Shown piece after piece: positions 11,184 to 21,895 of a DNA stretch of 64,000 nt. This DNA comes from Brachypodium distachyon. Lineage: Eukaryota > Streptophyta > Magnoliopsida > Poales > Poaceae. Numbering within the stretch: the first letter of the stretch is position 1; every line of letters starts with the position of its first letter. The notes under the pieces were generated by a model that worked only from the letters and a program-made list of their open reading frames with translations, did no database searches and was not told the DNA's origin. A program made the position numbers and the translations under genes. Where the stretch lies: contig NC_016132.3 of NCBI RefSeq assembly GCF_000005505.3, positions 49,614,914 through 49,678,913 of the forward strand, in the 5' to 3' direction.

Positions 11184-14100
11184 ATGGTAGCTCATTTTCT
11201 TGCATGCTTGCTAGCGTTTCCAACTTCTTATTGTGTCTGTGTGCTAAAAAAATTCACTGCTGTGTGATTTTCTTGCAATCTTGTTAGGAAAACGATGAGA
11301 TGAGCAAAGTAACTGACGCCACCGGCAAAGTAGACCACTCCATGGTATATTTATTTGTTCATCCTATTTGTTCTCTTCTTTTATTTTCTTTTGTAATAGC
11401 TAATGCTTGTCATGTTATATCACAAATGATCCGCAGGTGGAGACGCATGAAGCCGTTGAGGGGCAAAAATACGGGTTCATTGAAGGGAAGGTTGATTGGA
11501 GGGGAAGACCTGCCGTCCGGGGGCGCCATGGTGGTGTTGGCAATTCTTTCTTCATCCTTGGTAACTCTTGCTCTTGGTCATAGAAGTTAATCATATCTCT
11601 TAGAAAAGCAAAAATCACATCTTCAGTTTTTGCAGTTCATAAATTAGATTATCGGTGTTCTTTTCGGTTAGGGGGTAATCCGCATGTAGTTTGTGTTTCG
11701 GCCATGTTCCCTTCAAGAACATGGCACTTGTAGTTATTTATATCTTCTTCTACTGAATGGCAGAGCTCCTGTCCTTGGTTTGCAATAAATATAACCCCAA
11801 TAAATAAATAATAAGAAGAAGTGTGCACTCACGATTTTAATACCTCAGTCCTCAGCAGCATGCTTGTTAAATTTATTTATTTATGTTCACATATTTGCTC
11901 ATTTGAGTTGTGTACAGCCAAAATAGTTTGTGTAAGTAGATGAACATGATATGAAAGGTAAAATTTCCAATCAGAGAATCATTTAGTGACGAAAAACATG
12001 CAAGCATCTGGATTGTACTACGGAGTACTTCGATGAGCAATATCAACTGTGAGGATTTGAGTGAGCATACCAAAAGTTCTTTTGAAAAAATAAATGAGTA
12101 TACCAAAAGTTGAGGAACCAAGTGAGCAGTTTCAAAAAAAGGTTCAATTGTGTAAATTATCTTCTCAATTACAGTTAAGAGCACATGTATATATATTATG
12201 TCTTACGACCCACACATGAGATGGATTTAAGTTTTTCCTTGTGATAATGATGGGACAGTAGTTACTGGAAACGCTGCACCTAACCAGCAAATTCTGAAGC
12301 CGGCCTCGCGCATCTAATTCTAACAGTCTACTGAACAAGTGTCTTGGGTTGTTTGCTGTTTGCAGTGAATTTTGGACTTGAGAGCGTCGCCTCTCTGTCT
12401 CTAGCCGTGAACCTTATCATGTACTTCATGTTGATCATGCACGTCGGACTGGCCGATGCCTCCAACCTGCTGACCAACTACATGGGCACCAGCTACATGA
12501 TCGCCGTGCTCATCACCGTCTTTGCCGACACCGTTATCGGCCGGTACCAGACTGTGATCATATCATCACTCATCGAGCTCGTGGTAAGATAACAATCGAT
12601 CTTTCAGTTCATCGGTACTCTCTATCTCTCTCAGTTCCTAAATACTTGTCGTGAACCAAGCACTAGAATCACGACAAATATTTAGAAACGGAGAGAGTAG
12701 CGATCGAGTGTGCTTTGTTTTTCTCCTGACACTTGTTTTCCCATATTTTTGCAGGGACTCTTGCTGCTAACGCTGCAGGCCCACTCCCCAAAGCTGAAAC
12801 CGCCGGAGTGCTTCTTCCCGGCGCCGACGTGCCAAAAGGTGAGTGGCGACAACGAGGTGCTCCTCTACATCGGGCTGTACCTGGTGGCGATCGGGTCGGC
12901 GGGCATCAAGGCGGCGCTGCCTGCGCACTGCGCCGACCAGTTCGACGACAAGCACCCCAAGGAGAAGCGCCAGATGTCCAGCTTCTTCAACTGGCTACTG
13001 CTCAGCATGTGCATCGGGGGTGCCTTCAGCGTCACCATCTTCGTGTGGATCCAGAACAAGAAGGGCTGGGACAAAGGCTTCGGTGCCGCCACGGGCGTCA
13101 TGGGCCTCGCCGTCATCGCCTTCGTCATCGGCCTGCCACGGTACCGGATCTTCACTGTGCAGGGCAGCAGCGCGCTCCTTGAAATCTTCCGGGTTAGAAA
13201 ATTGTGGACCGACGTGTTCTCTTTTATGCAACTGCTATATGTTTAATATGTTTAGGCCATATTTGTTTGGACTTCTGTCTTAGTCAAGCGGGTGCTCAAT
13301 GTACGTGTCGTTTTTCAGGTGTACGTTGCTGCAATCCGGAACAGGAACCTGCAGCTCCCTGAGAACCCTGACGAGCTGTACGAGATCAGCAGAAGCAAGG
13401 CTTCTCCTGAAACGGAGTTCGTTGCCCACAGGGACAAGCCATTCAGGTGCTAAATTAACATACAGTACTCGGAGACGCAAATCTCGTGGCGTTGTTGACA
13501 AACATTGACCGCGCGCAATGCATCTGTACATGCAGATTCCTGGACAGGGCGGCCATTGTTCAGGCACCGACAGGGGAGACGCCGAACCCGTGGCGGCAAT
13601 GCCGCGTGACACAGGTAGAGAACGCCAAGACGATGCTGGCCATGGTGCCCATCTTCTGCAGCGCAATAATCATGGGCACCGTTCTGGCCCAGTTCCAGAC
13701 CTTCTCCATCCAGCAGGGCGCCACCATGGACACCCGGATCGCCAAGCACGTGCAGATGCCACCCGCGACGCTGCCCATCATCCCGCTGGGCATGCTCATC
13801 TTCGCCGTGCCAATCTACGAGCGCCTCTTCGTGCCCTTCGCCCGCCGCATCACGGGCCACCCAAACGGCATCCCTTACCTGCAGCGCGTGGGGGTCGGCC
13901 TCGTGCTCTCCATCCTCTCGATGTGCATCGCGGCCATCGTGGAGATGCGACGCAAGAGGGTCGCCGTCCGGCACAACATGCTGGACGCCATTCCCCAATT
14001 GCAGATGCTGCCCATGTCCTGCTTCTGGCTCGCCCCGCAGTACGGCGTGTTCGGCATCGCCGACATGTTCACCCTCATCGGCCTCCTCGAGTTCTTCTAC

Positions 14101-14412
14101 TCGCAGGCGCCCCCCGCGCTCAAGTCCATGTCCTCGGCGTTCCTTTGGTGCTCCATGTCGCTCGGGTACTTCTTGTGCACCATCCTCGTCAAGGCCGTCA
14201 ATGCCGCCACCAAGAACTACACGGCCAGCGGCGGCTGGCTAGGCGGCAACAACATCAACCGGAACCACCTCGACCTCTTCTTCTGGCTGCTCGCGGTGCT
14301 CAGCTTCCTCAATTTCCTCAACTATCTCTACTGGTCCAGCTGGTACAAGTACGTCAAGCCTCAGGAACAGCCGGATCATGTGGTCGTACCAGTAGAGCAG
14401 CAGCAAGTGTGA
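11184..14412 (+). CDS. NRT1/PTR family (NPF4-like) transporter, copy B
   Basis: Tandem paralogue of the gene at 3470-8129, with the same seven-exon structure: 11184-11186 (ATG only), 11288-11344, 11437-11560, 12366-12583, 12755-13192, 13319-13446, 13536-14412. They total 1845 nt, 614 aa. Exons 3-7 have exactly the lengths of copy A; exon 2 is one codon longer. Family marks: [71 protein letters not shown] replaces the canonical ExxE(K/R) of TM1. The last exon is markedly GC-rich. Intron 4 carries a small Stowaway absent from copy A, while intron 6 is only 89 bp. The start is chosen by comparison with copy A. The gene appears intact; substrate is unknown. Confidence 0.88.
12616..12699. mobile_element. 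Small Stowaway MITE in intron 4 of NPF copy B
   Basis: An 84-bp near-palindrome. CCTAAATACTTGTCGTG pairs with CACGACAAATATTTAG, and the right end ACGGAGAGAGTA is Stowaway-like. It accounts for the larger intron 4 of copy B (171 bp against 106 bp in copy A), so it probably inserted after the duplication. Confidence 0.75.
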
Positions 14413-14656
14413 CCAACAAGGGTCGGTGGTCTTGCTAGGAATTCCGACTTGCTAGCCTGCGACCCCTCTGATAAGGTGCAAGCTTAAGTACTGTTTTTGA
14501 ATGTATGTGTGTTTTTTGCTCTTGAAGTTCATCCAGCTTGTTGTTATCGTGTTGTCGTTTAGAAGCAATTTTCTGTTTAATTTGATAGCTACGAAGTTAC
14601 AGTTTTTCTGTCATTTCATTTGCCTCTCGAATCTCGATCTTTCGTGCACCACCATC

Positions 14657-14850
14657 TGCATGTGATAATTGGCCAGAGCAGCCTCGAAGGCTCGAACACG
14701 GCGGTGCGCGTCAACACTTGTCGCGCTCCACCGGCGACGCGCCTGTCTGCCACCTACGTCCCATGCCGTCCGCCACGTCCAACCCGGGCACCTTCTACGT
14801 GTCACGCAACAGCCCTTCCAAGTCCCGAACGGCGCCACGCCTTAAAACCC
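14657..14850 (+). promoter_or_regulatory. Seed/ABA-type promoter words upstream of the oil-body gene
   Basis: TGCATG at 14657-14662 is the core of the RY element (CATGCA on the other strand). TACGTGTC at 14796-14803 is an ABRE-like G-box core. CTTAAAAC near 14840 is a weak TATA-like run about 80 bp before the ATG. These words fit a seed-expressed gene, but each is short and common. Confidence 0.4.
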
Positions 14851-14923
14851 ACCGGAAGGGAAGCGCACGCTCCTACGCAAATTAACACAACACTAGACCA
14901 CCCAAAGACTAGCTTTGACATCG

Positions 14924-15766
14924 ATGGCGTCCAGCGACGAGAAGCCTGTCCCGACGCCGGCCTCGACCGGAGGCGACGGCGGGCCTCCGGGGAAGCCGAC
15001 GGCCACGTCGTCGGTCCTTCTGGACAAGGGCGCGGCGGCGCTGCAGTCGCTCCGCCCCGTGAAGCAGATGAAGCAGCACGTGTGCACGTTCGCCCTGTAC
15101 GCCCACGACCCGCACCGGCAGCTGGAGACCCACCACTTCGTCTCCCGCCTCAACCAGGACGTCCTCCAGTGCGCCGTCTACGACTCCGACGACAAGAACG
15201 CCCGCCTCATCGGTGCGCCCCGCAACACACACATCCATCCATCCCTCAAGAAATGCTCTCTTGCTAGCTGCGTTACTGCGTATACATGATTGTTGTAAAT
15301 CTGTGTAGGAGTGGAGTACATCGTGTCGAGGAAGATGTTCGAGTCGCTGCCGGGGGAGGAACAACGGCTGTGGCACTCGCACGCGCACGAGATCAAGGAA
15401 GGGCTGTGGACGACCCCGCGGGTGCCGGGGCTGCTGTCCAAGACGGAGATGGAGACGATGGCCGGCACGTTCGGCAAGTTCTGGTGCACCTGGCAGGTGG
15501 ACCGCGGCGACCGGCTCCCGCTGGGCGCGCCGGCGCTCATGGTGTCGCCGCAGCGGGAGCGCGAGGGCGCCGTGCGCCCGGACCTCGTGCGGAAGCGCGA
15601 CACCAAGTACGGCTTCTCGACGGAGGAGCTCAAGGCCGAGAGGGCCGGCGTGGAGGCGCCGGCCGACCCGCGCCCCGGCCAGGCCGACTACTGGGTCAGG
15701 CACCACAAGGGGTTCGCCGTCGACGTCGTGCCGCACGACATGAAGCGCCACGCGCCGTTGCCGTGA
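14924..15766 (+). CDS. Oil body-associated protein (OBAP, DUF1264)
   Basis: Two exons, 14924-15212 and 15309-15766, give 248 aa, the usual family length. OBAP proteins coat seed oil bodies and help maintain their size. Conserved stretches are RLNQDVLQCAVYDSDDKNARL at the end of exon 1 and YIVSRKMFESLP, HSHAHEIKEGLW, FGKFWCTWQVDRGDRLPLG and DYWVRHHKGFAVDVVPHDMK in exon 2. The first 45 residues are Pro/Gly-rich and variable. The ATG at 14924 is chosen; the in-frame TTG upstream is unlikely. Coding sequence is very GC-rich (typical grass GC3 bias). RY and ABRE-like words upstream fit seed expression. Orthology to a named OBAP1 or OBAP2 member was not resolved. Confidence 0.93.
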
Positions 15767-16572
15767 ACGAAACCAATTCCGTTCGTCAGGGTTGTTGTGC
15801 TCCACACAGCAGCGAGCAACGCCTGGGGCGGCGGAGCTGGGTCATGAGTTATGACAGTGCTTTTGTGTCGTGCGGAACTGTACATTTCCTTTCGTAATCC
15901 TAGTAGGGGAAATAAGACCGCCGGTGTCAGGATGAACCGATGAAAGACTAGAATCTTTGTTGGTCCAGCCAATCCTGTTGGTCGTTGTTGCGTATCTGCT
16001 GTAGTCGGCCGTATACGGGTTTAGTGTTGCTGACTTGCTCTGTACTCTGCTTTCCGGCACACCCCGCCGGCACTCGGTTGATTTCTCCGCGTGCCCCGGG
16101 CGACACTCGTTGGTTTGCTCCAGCACCGTGTCTGATATGATCGCTGAGTGAGTTCACCGCTGTATTCACAATGGTCCGGCCAAGATCCACTACTGCTTTG
16201 CCGAGCCGAGGAGAGGACATCCTCTATAAGAGTCGAGCTACGTCGCCCACCTTCGAACCCCACTCGCAGTCGGTCGTCAGGGCTCTCGCATCTGCGTTGG
16301 TCCTCTCTACTCTAGACTCCGACGCATCGTGCACTCTGAAGCTGCCATGCCACCTGCACCGCGGGTCCGGGGACTGACCTAGCCAATAGCTTGTGAGTTA
16401 TAATGTAGGTTAAAAAAAAACTTGTGAGTTACATTGTGGGTAAAATTACATACTCCATCCGGCCCGGAATGTCCAAATAGACGATTTTTAGATAAATTCG
16501 TATTTCGTATTTGGATAAATTTGAAACAATTAATACCGATCGAAGAGAGGACTGTGTCATCAAAAGTACTTC
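15767..16572. other. Intergenic; includes a promoter-like GC-rich segment
   Basis: The 3' UTR is followed by a GC-rich segment at about 16020-16380. It contains CCTCTATAAGAG (TATA-like, near 16222) and then about 150 bp of pyrimidine-rich leader-like sequence, but no recognisable coding exon. It could be an old LTR or a promoter relic. 16450-16560 resembles a fragment of a Stowaway end (TACTCCATCC). Confidence 0.35.
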
Positions 16573-16770
16573 GATACTACTCTTTATGTCCCAAAATTAA
16601 TAAGTGCAGAATGATACTACTCTTTATGTCCCAAAATTAATAAGTGCAATTCTGTCTAGTTTTAAAATAAGTGTAAGTGTTGCAATAAGTGCAGAATGAT
16701 ACTACTCTTTATGTCCCAAAATTAATAAGTGCAATTCTGTCTAGTTTTAAAATAAGTGTAAGTGTTGCAA
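16573..16770. repeat. Tandem duplication, 85-bp unit
   Basis: The block GATACTACTCTTTATGTCCC... occurs at 16573, 16613 and 16698. The last two copies, with the following TTTTAAAATAAGTGTAAGTG tract, form an exact 85-bp tandem duplication. Confidence 0.9.
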
Positions 16771-16815
16771 TCGTAAATTTTGTCATAAGTACGTATGTAT
16801 CTAGACACGTTTTAT

Positions 16816-16926
16816 CTTATTTGCTACGGAGGAAGTCGTAGATATCTTAGGTGGGAATTACAGCGTTCAGTAATTGACGCTTATTTGCTACGGAGGAAGT
16901 CGTAGATATCTTAGGTGGGAATTACA
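16816..16926. repeat. Direct repeat, 47 bp x 2
   Basis: A 47-bp block starting CTTATTTGCTACGGAGGAAG and ending GGTGGGAATTACA occurs at 16816-16862 and 16880-16926, identical by eye, separated by 17 bp. Confidence 0.9.
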
Positions 16927-17033
16927 TGCATAAGATAGAAAAAAGTATATTTTTAATTTCTCAATGCAGCAAAGTCTTACTACCTGAACGACCGACTAAA
17001 CCGCGAATGCCTTCTTATTATTGTACTTCCTCT

Positions 17034-17171
17034 TATCCTAAATTTTAATTATTGTGTTTTTTCTGATTCTAAATTCTTGACTCAAATTTATCAAAATATG
17101 AATGTATCTATTATTAAAAAACGTCTAGATACATGTAATATTTCGACAACAATTTAGGATCGGAGAGAGTA
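17034..17171. mobile_element. Stowaway MITE
   Basis: Ends TACTTCCTCTTATCCTAAATT and AATTTAGGATCGGAGAGAGTA are inverted repeats flanked by TA; total 138 bp. It contains the interior word AACGTCTAGATACATGTAAT, also found in the MITEs at 31642 and 32856. Confidence 0.85.
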
Positions 17172-17295
17172 GAAGAATATTCAAAGGGTTCGTAGAGTAC
17201 CACTCAAAATCCGAACAGTAAAATCCGAACACTAAAGATCCAAAATAAAAATAAGATGTTTAATAATTCCGAAACATCCCCACAAAACAGTCCAG

Positions 17296-17385
17296 CATAT
17301 TATTGTTTTGAGTGAAAAGTAATTTAAGAGTATCGGTGAACATATTATTGTTTTGAGTGAAAAGTAATTTAAGAGTATCGGTGAA
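17296..17385. repeat. Perfect tandem duplication, 45 bp x 2
   Basis: The unit beginning CATATTATTGTTTTGAGTGA is repeated head to tail with no mismatch visible (17296-17340, 17341-17385). Confidence 0.92.
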
Positions 17386-17692
17386 CGTACATTCAATCCC
17401 CTCAAATAGCTAATCCACTTAGGACTAAAAAAACACTTGCACCATCACAAGGCCAAATGTCCTGAAGACCAGTTTCAAAAGTCGAGAGGGTCTAGTACAG
17501 GTTTCAAAGTTGAGAAAAACTGTGCTAGACACCAAATTGGAGGGTTAAGTGATTTTCTGTTTATATTATTTTGTAAACCGTAAATCCTTTCTGCAAATTT
17601 TGATCGACCTTTAAATCTTGTACGGAGATTAAGATGCATGATTCAAAGTGAAAGCAGTACAATGTTATTGGCAATCAACATTGAGTACTTTA

Positions 17693-17805
17693 TAAAAAAA
17701 ATAGCGTTGACCTCTTTTACGAGAGTTGACATATGAGCTGGATCCAAGGAAAAAAAATAGCGTTGACCTCTTTTATGAGAGTTGACATATGAACTGGATC
17801 CAAGG
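17693..17805. repeat. Tandem duplication, 56 bp x 2
   Basis: The unit ATAGCGTTGACCTCTTTTAC...GGATCCAAGG with a leading A-run is repeated at an offset of 56 bp, with two base differences. Confidence 0.9.
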
Positions 17806-17834
17806 CTCAGGCACCGCACGCCACTACACCAGAC

Positions 17835-18274
17835 TATAGCTGGCCAACGGGCCGTGCCAAGAAAAAAAGCCCGCGAGCCCGGCATGCTTGGCCCGTGACG
17901 GGCCGTGCCGGCCCGCAACCCACCTTGGGCTATGCCTGGGCCTCATCCTCTAGCCCGCAGGCCGGCACAGCACGGCCCGTTTTACCTGCGGCCCGACAGG
18001 CATGCCTAGTGGCCCGTCAGCCCGCGTGTCAGCAGTCGGCCCAATGGCCCGTTAAGCTCAAAAACCGTGATTCGGGCCGTTTTTTCAGCCCACTGTGCTA
18101 AACGGGCCCGGGCCGGCCCAACCGGGCTAGTGTGCCGTGCCTGGGCTGGGGTTTCACCGGAACGGGCCGACACGGCACGGCCCGTTTATAGGTGGGCCTC
18201 ACGGGCTGGGGCCGTGCCAGGCCGGTTAAGTCATGGGCCGTGCCGGGCCCGGCCCGGCCCGTTGGCCAGTTATC
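17835..18274. mobile_element. hAT-type MITE, GC-rich, with 8-bp target duplication
   Basis: A 440-bp element packed with GGCCCG / GCCGTGCC words. Ends: TATAGCTGGCCAACGGGCCG on the left; the right end in reverse reads GATAACTGGCCAACGGGCCG. It is flanked by an exact 8-bp direct repeat, CACCAGAC (17827-17834 and 18275-18282), the length expected for hAT elements. No coding capacity. It ends 108 bp before the ATG of the DUF616 gene, inside the probable promoter or 5' UTR. Confidence 0.85.
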
Positions 18275-18381
18275 CACCAGACCACAAATCCGGCCCATAC
18301 CAGCGTGCGTCGATGAGTTGAAGCCCACCAAGTGAGTGGCACCACCGCCACGCCACTTCACCACCACCACCGCTTCCCCCG

Positions 18382-20832
18382 ATGCCGTCGTCGACGATCC
18401 GGAGCATCTCCATCACAGTATCAGACGACGACGGCGCGGCGCCGCCCCGGCGTGCCCGCGCCGGCCGGCGGAAGGCGGCGCGCAGCTTGGGGGAGCGCGC
18501 CGTGCGGCTTGTGGCGCGGTGGTGGCCCATCCTCCTACTCCTCCCGGCAGTCGCCCTGCTCCTCTTCGAGGCCTCCCGGCTCCGTGCTTCTTCCAACCCT
18601 GCCCCGCCTGTATCCAGTCTTGGCCGCCTCGACCCGACCACGCGCCTCGTCCATGGTGTGCGCGAGCGTGAGTCCTCTGCCCTGTTTCGATCTACGTGTA
18701 GGCCATCCCCAAATTCCCGCAATTTTGTGGTTCCCAACTCCCAGCAAGGGTCGCCACGGATTTGAGAAATTGTACTGTAGTACTGTACTTAGATGCTAAT
18801 CTGATATTGCAAAACACTACGGTGGTCTCCTTGACTGCTATTTTTGCATAATTAATTGGATATATCATGGCAATTGGAGAGCTGGACTCACAGATCGTGC
18901 ACATTGGGGAATTGACCTATATTAGATGTGCGATAGGATTGTGAAAGACCGAAAGAATTCTTATTTTCTGACAGGGAAAATGTTTGAACTTGTATAGTAA
19001 AATAGCATGTCCGTAGTTAAGTTGTTCTAACAAATCTGGGAATATTTTTTTTCTCACAGGCCAAATGTTTAAACTTGTTTAGTAAAATAGCATGTCCATA
19101 GTTAAGTTGTTCTAGCAAATCTGGGAGCATGTACCATTCCAAATTTGTTTGGCTCAATGCTATTTTTGGTTTATGGACTTAGTGGCATGATTAGTTTTTG
19201 TTTTCGATATTGACAGCTTGCTTGAAGTTCCTTAGCCCGAAAAGTATAGAAAATTTGGTATTTCATGAAGGCTCTGGAATTGATGCGGTGGTCAAGAGGA
19301 TCGTATACAAAACTGATGATGACGACTATGATTCATATCACTCTGAGGCGAACTCTACGTATTTACTGCAACATGCAGAAGCTACCAGGTTCAATTTGTT
19401 TACAGGATTTCAGACAGTTCCTGAAAGAGAAGAGAGCTTCAAGGTTCTAATGCTGACTAACATGTACTACTTTGCCTAAAAGAACTATGCCGTTCTAGAC
19501 CTGTTTAATGTGTTTTCAATGCTTCTCCAGGTGAATGAGACTGTTAATGTGCACTGTGGTTTCTACAGTGACAATGGTGGTTTCAAAATTTCTGATGATG
19601 ATATCAGGTACATGAGAAGTTGTAGAGTTGTTGTGTCTACCTGTGCATTTGGTGGCGGGGATGATCTATATCAACCTATTGGAATGGTCAATTCTTCTAT
19701 TGGAAAGGTATTTGAGCATTTAAGATATTCAGAAATACAACCTCTGTGTAAACCATCACACTTGACACCGTGAATTCGGGATGGATGGACTTAATAAGCA
19801 GGTCTGCTATGTGGCTTTCTGGGATGAGGTCACATTATCAACTCAAGAAGCTGAAGGAAAAGGTACCGGTGACAATGGAATGATAGGAAGGTGGCGCGTC
19901 ATTGTTGTGAGGAGTCTACCCTTTGTGGATCAACGGTTAAATGGAAAAATACCAAAGGTAAAATCTAAAGATATCATAATCAATTGTGCCAGGCTGCTAG
20001 CTTATTCTTAGAAAGCTAGTGACATATGGGATTTGACACTTCAAACCATATTTGCTATTTTTGTTATTTGGTGATACTCTCCAAAATTACGCCCCTGGCA
20101 AAGGAAATGTCATAGAAGTCAAATCCGCTGACCTTTTTTGTTTATGTACATTTCTGGTAGTAAGATGCGTAGCATGACTTTTGCAGATGTTGACTCACCG
20201 ACTTTTCCCAGAAGCAAGGTACTCTGTATGGGTGGACTCTAAATACCAATTCCGAAGAGATCCAATAGGAGTGCTTGAGGCACTTCTTTGGAGGACAAAC
20301 TCAACTTTCGCTATTTCTGAACATGGAGCGCGGAGCAACATTTATGATGAGGGCAAAGCAATTGTTCAAAAGCACAAGGCTACTCCTGAAGAAGTAGAGG
20401 TCCAATTAACTCAGTATCGCCGAGACGGAATGCCAGATGAAAAAAGATTACATGGATTCAAAGGTTAGTATTCATTATTCTCTAACGGAAAGAAATTGTA
20501 CCTTGAGCATGGGATCTTCTCTACAAAGCATGGTTGTTAAGAATATATATGATCCAAGTGTTTGTTTCCTTTCAGCTTTATCTGAAGCTTCTATCATTGT
20601 GAGTGAGCTGACCCCAATGACGAATCATTTCATGTGTAATTGGTTCAATGAAGTTGTTCGCTTCACATCTCGGGACCAGCTCAGTTTTCCGTATGTTCTA
20701 TGGCGTCTAAACATGCCAGGAATCAACATGTTTCCTGTATGTACTCGAAGGGATCTTGTGAACAGCTTGGGTCATACAAGGAAAGTAAAACCTCTTCTTA
20801 CACAGATGAATACAGATTCTTCAGCCACGTGA
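18382..20832 (+). CDS. TOD1/MUCI70-like protein (DUF616, probable hexosyltransferase)
   Basis: Six exons: 18382-18667, 19217-19443, 19531-19707, 19802-19957, 20187-20463, 20576-20832. They encode 459 aa. A single hydrophobic segment (about residues 47-63, WWPILLLLPAVALLLF) after an Arg-rich N-terminus fits a type II Golgi anchor. The luminal DUF616 domain shows VVVSTCAFGGGDDLYQPIGM, VCYVAFWDEVTL, SVWVDSKYQFRRDPIGVLEA, LTPMTNHFMCNWFNEVVRF and FPVCTRRDLVNSLGHTRK. Relatives include Arabidopsis TOD1 (turgor regulation) and MUCI70 (mucilage/cell-wall pectin), annotated as probable hexosyltransferases; activity here is inferred. Exon 1 is very GC-rich and the others are not. All splice phases are consistent. 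A hAT MITE lies immediately upstream. Confidence 0.87.
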
Positions 20833-21895
20833 TCTTTTTTCTCGTTCATTCATTTGCTGGTTGTCAACTAACCGTTGATTTTCATGTGGGTCTAGCTGTT
20901 TGTCTGTCTTGATCCACAATTTTGTTGTAAATTGTTCTTCTGATTCTTCCTCCAGAAACATCATGACTTGTTGTACACGGACTTGCGCCGAATATATGTT
21001 AAGCGGTTGCTTTCCTGCATGTTGACATTACCTGTAAAAATCACGTTTTGTTTGGATGGAGGAACAGTATTCTGCTTTGTTTTTTTCAAGTATGAAGTTA
21101 CCTGTAAATATTATACTTTTCTCATGCAATCTTATGAATCAAATGAACTCAGCTGTTACATTTTATGTTGTTGGAAAATCTGGCCATCAGTTGTCCAGGG
21201 AGATGCTCGTTATGCCATCAGGCATATTTGACTGGTGAATAAACTGTCTTTTCTACTTATTATTTCACTGAGCAGCACACTTTTTTCCGTTCAATATGTG
21301 AGCATAGTTACCAAATAACGAAATAAAATCTGTCATATTCTTTTTTGTATTGGTGAATATTTAGTTTCTTTTTTAATCAAAGTGACTATATTTGGATTTT
21401 CTCTTTTACATCAACTATTCGGTTTTATTGATTCGGTGATTTACTAAACAAAATGCAATAGACTGATACAACTAAAATGAACACCATCAACAAAATTCTT
21501 GAAGAATCGACGAGGCACCTATCACAAGCCAAGATACTTCATCACTGAATCGATGATACAGTCATACAGAGATCATTGAACGTATTCTTCCTGGGAGGTG
21601 CAGCATAAATTTTTCCTAAAGCAAAGCCTGTTTTTTTTTCTTCTTCTTAGCTGCAGCTGCACGAAACGAGGTTAAGTGTTGTTGTGGGCCTATTCTACGG
21701 TTTCCCTTAAGACCCATAAAGCCCATCTGTTTCCCTTTCTCTTCTCCTCCCTCCCCTTCTTCAGTTCTTCTCCTATCCCTTCTTATCCGCTCCACTCTTC
21801 CCTACCCGAGACGAAATGCCAGCGGCATCTCAGTGAACCAAGCCGACCTCAGACCCAGACACCGCTGCCTCTTACTGCTCACACCCGCCGCTGCA
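20833..21895. other. 3' UTR and intergenic; pyrimidine-rich leader of RPL13
   Basis: AT-rich sequence with the 3' UTR of the DUF616 gene in its first part. 21720-21800 is a CT-rich tract likely to be the 5' leader or core promoter of the plastid L13 gene, typical of translation-machinery genes. No other feature is recognised. Confidence 0.45.
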
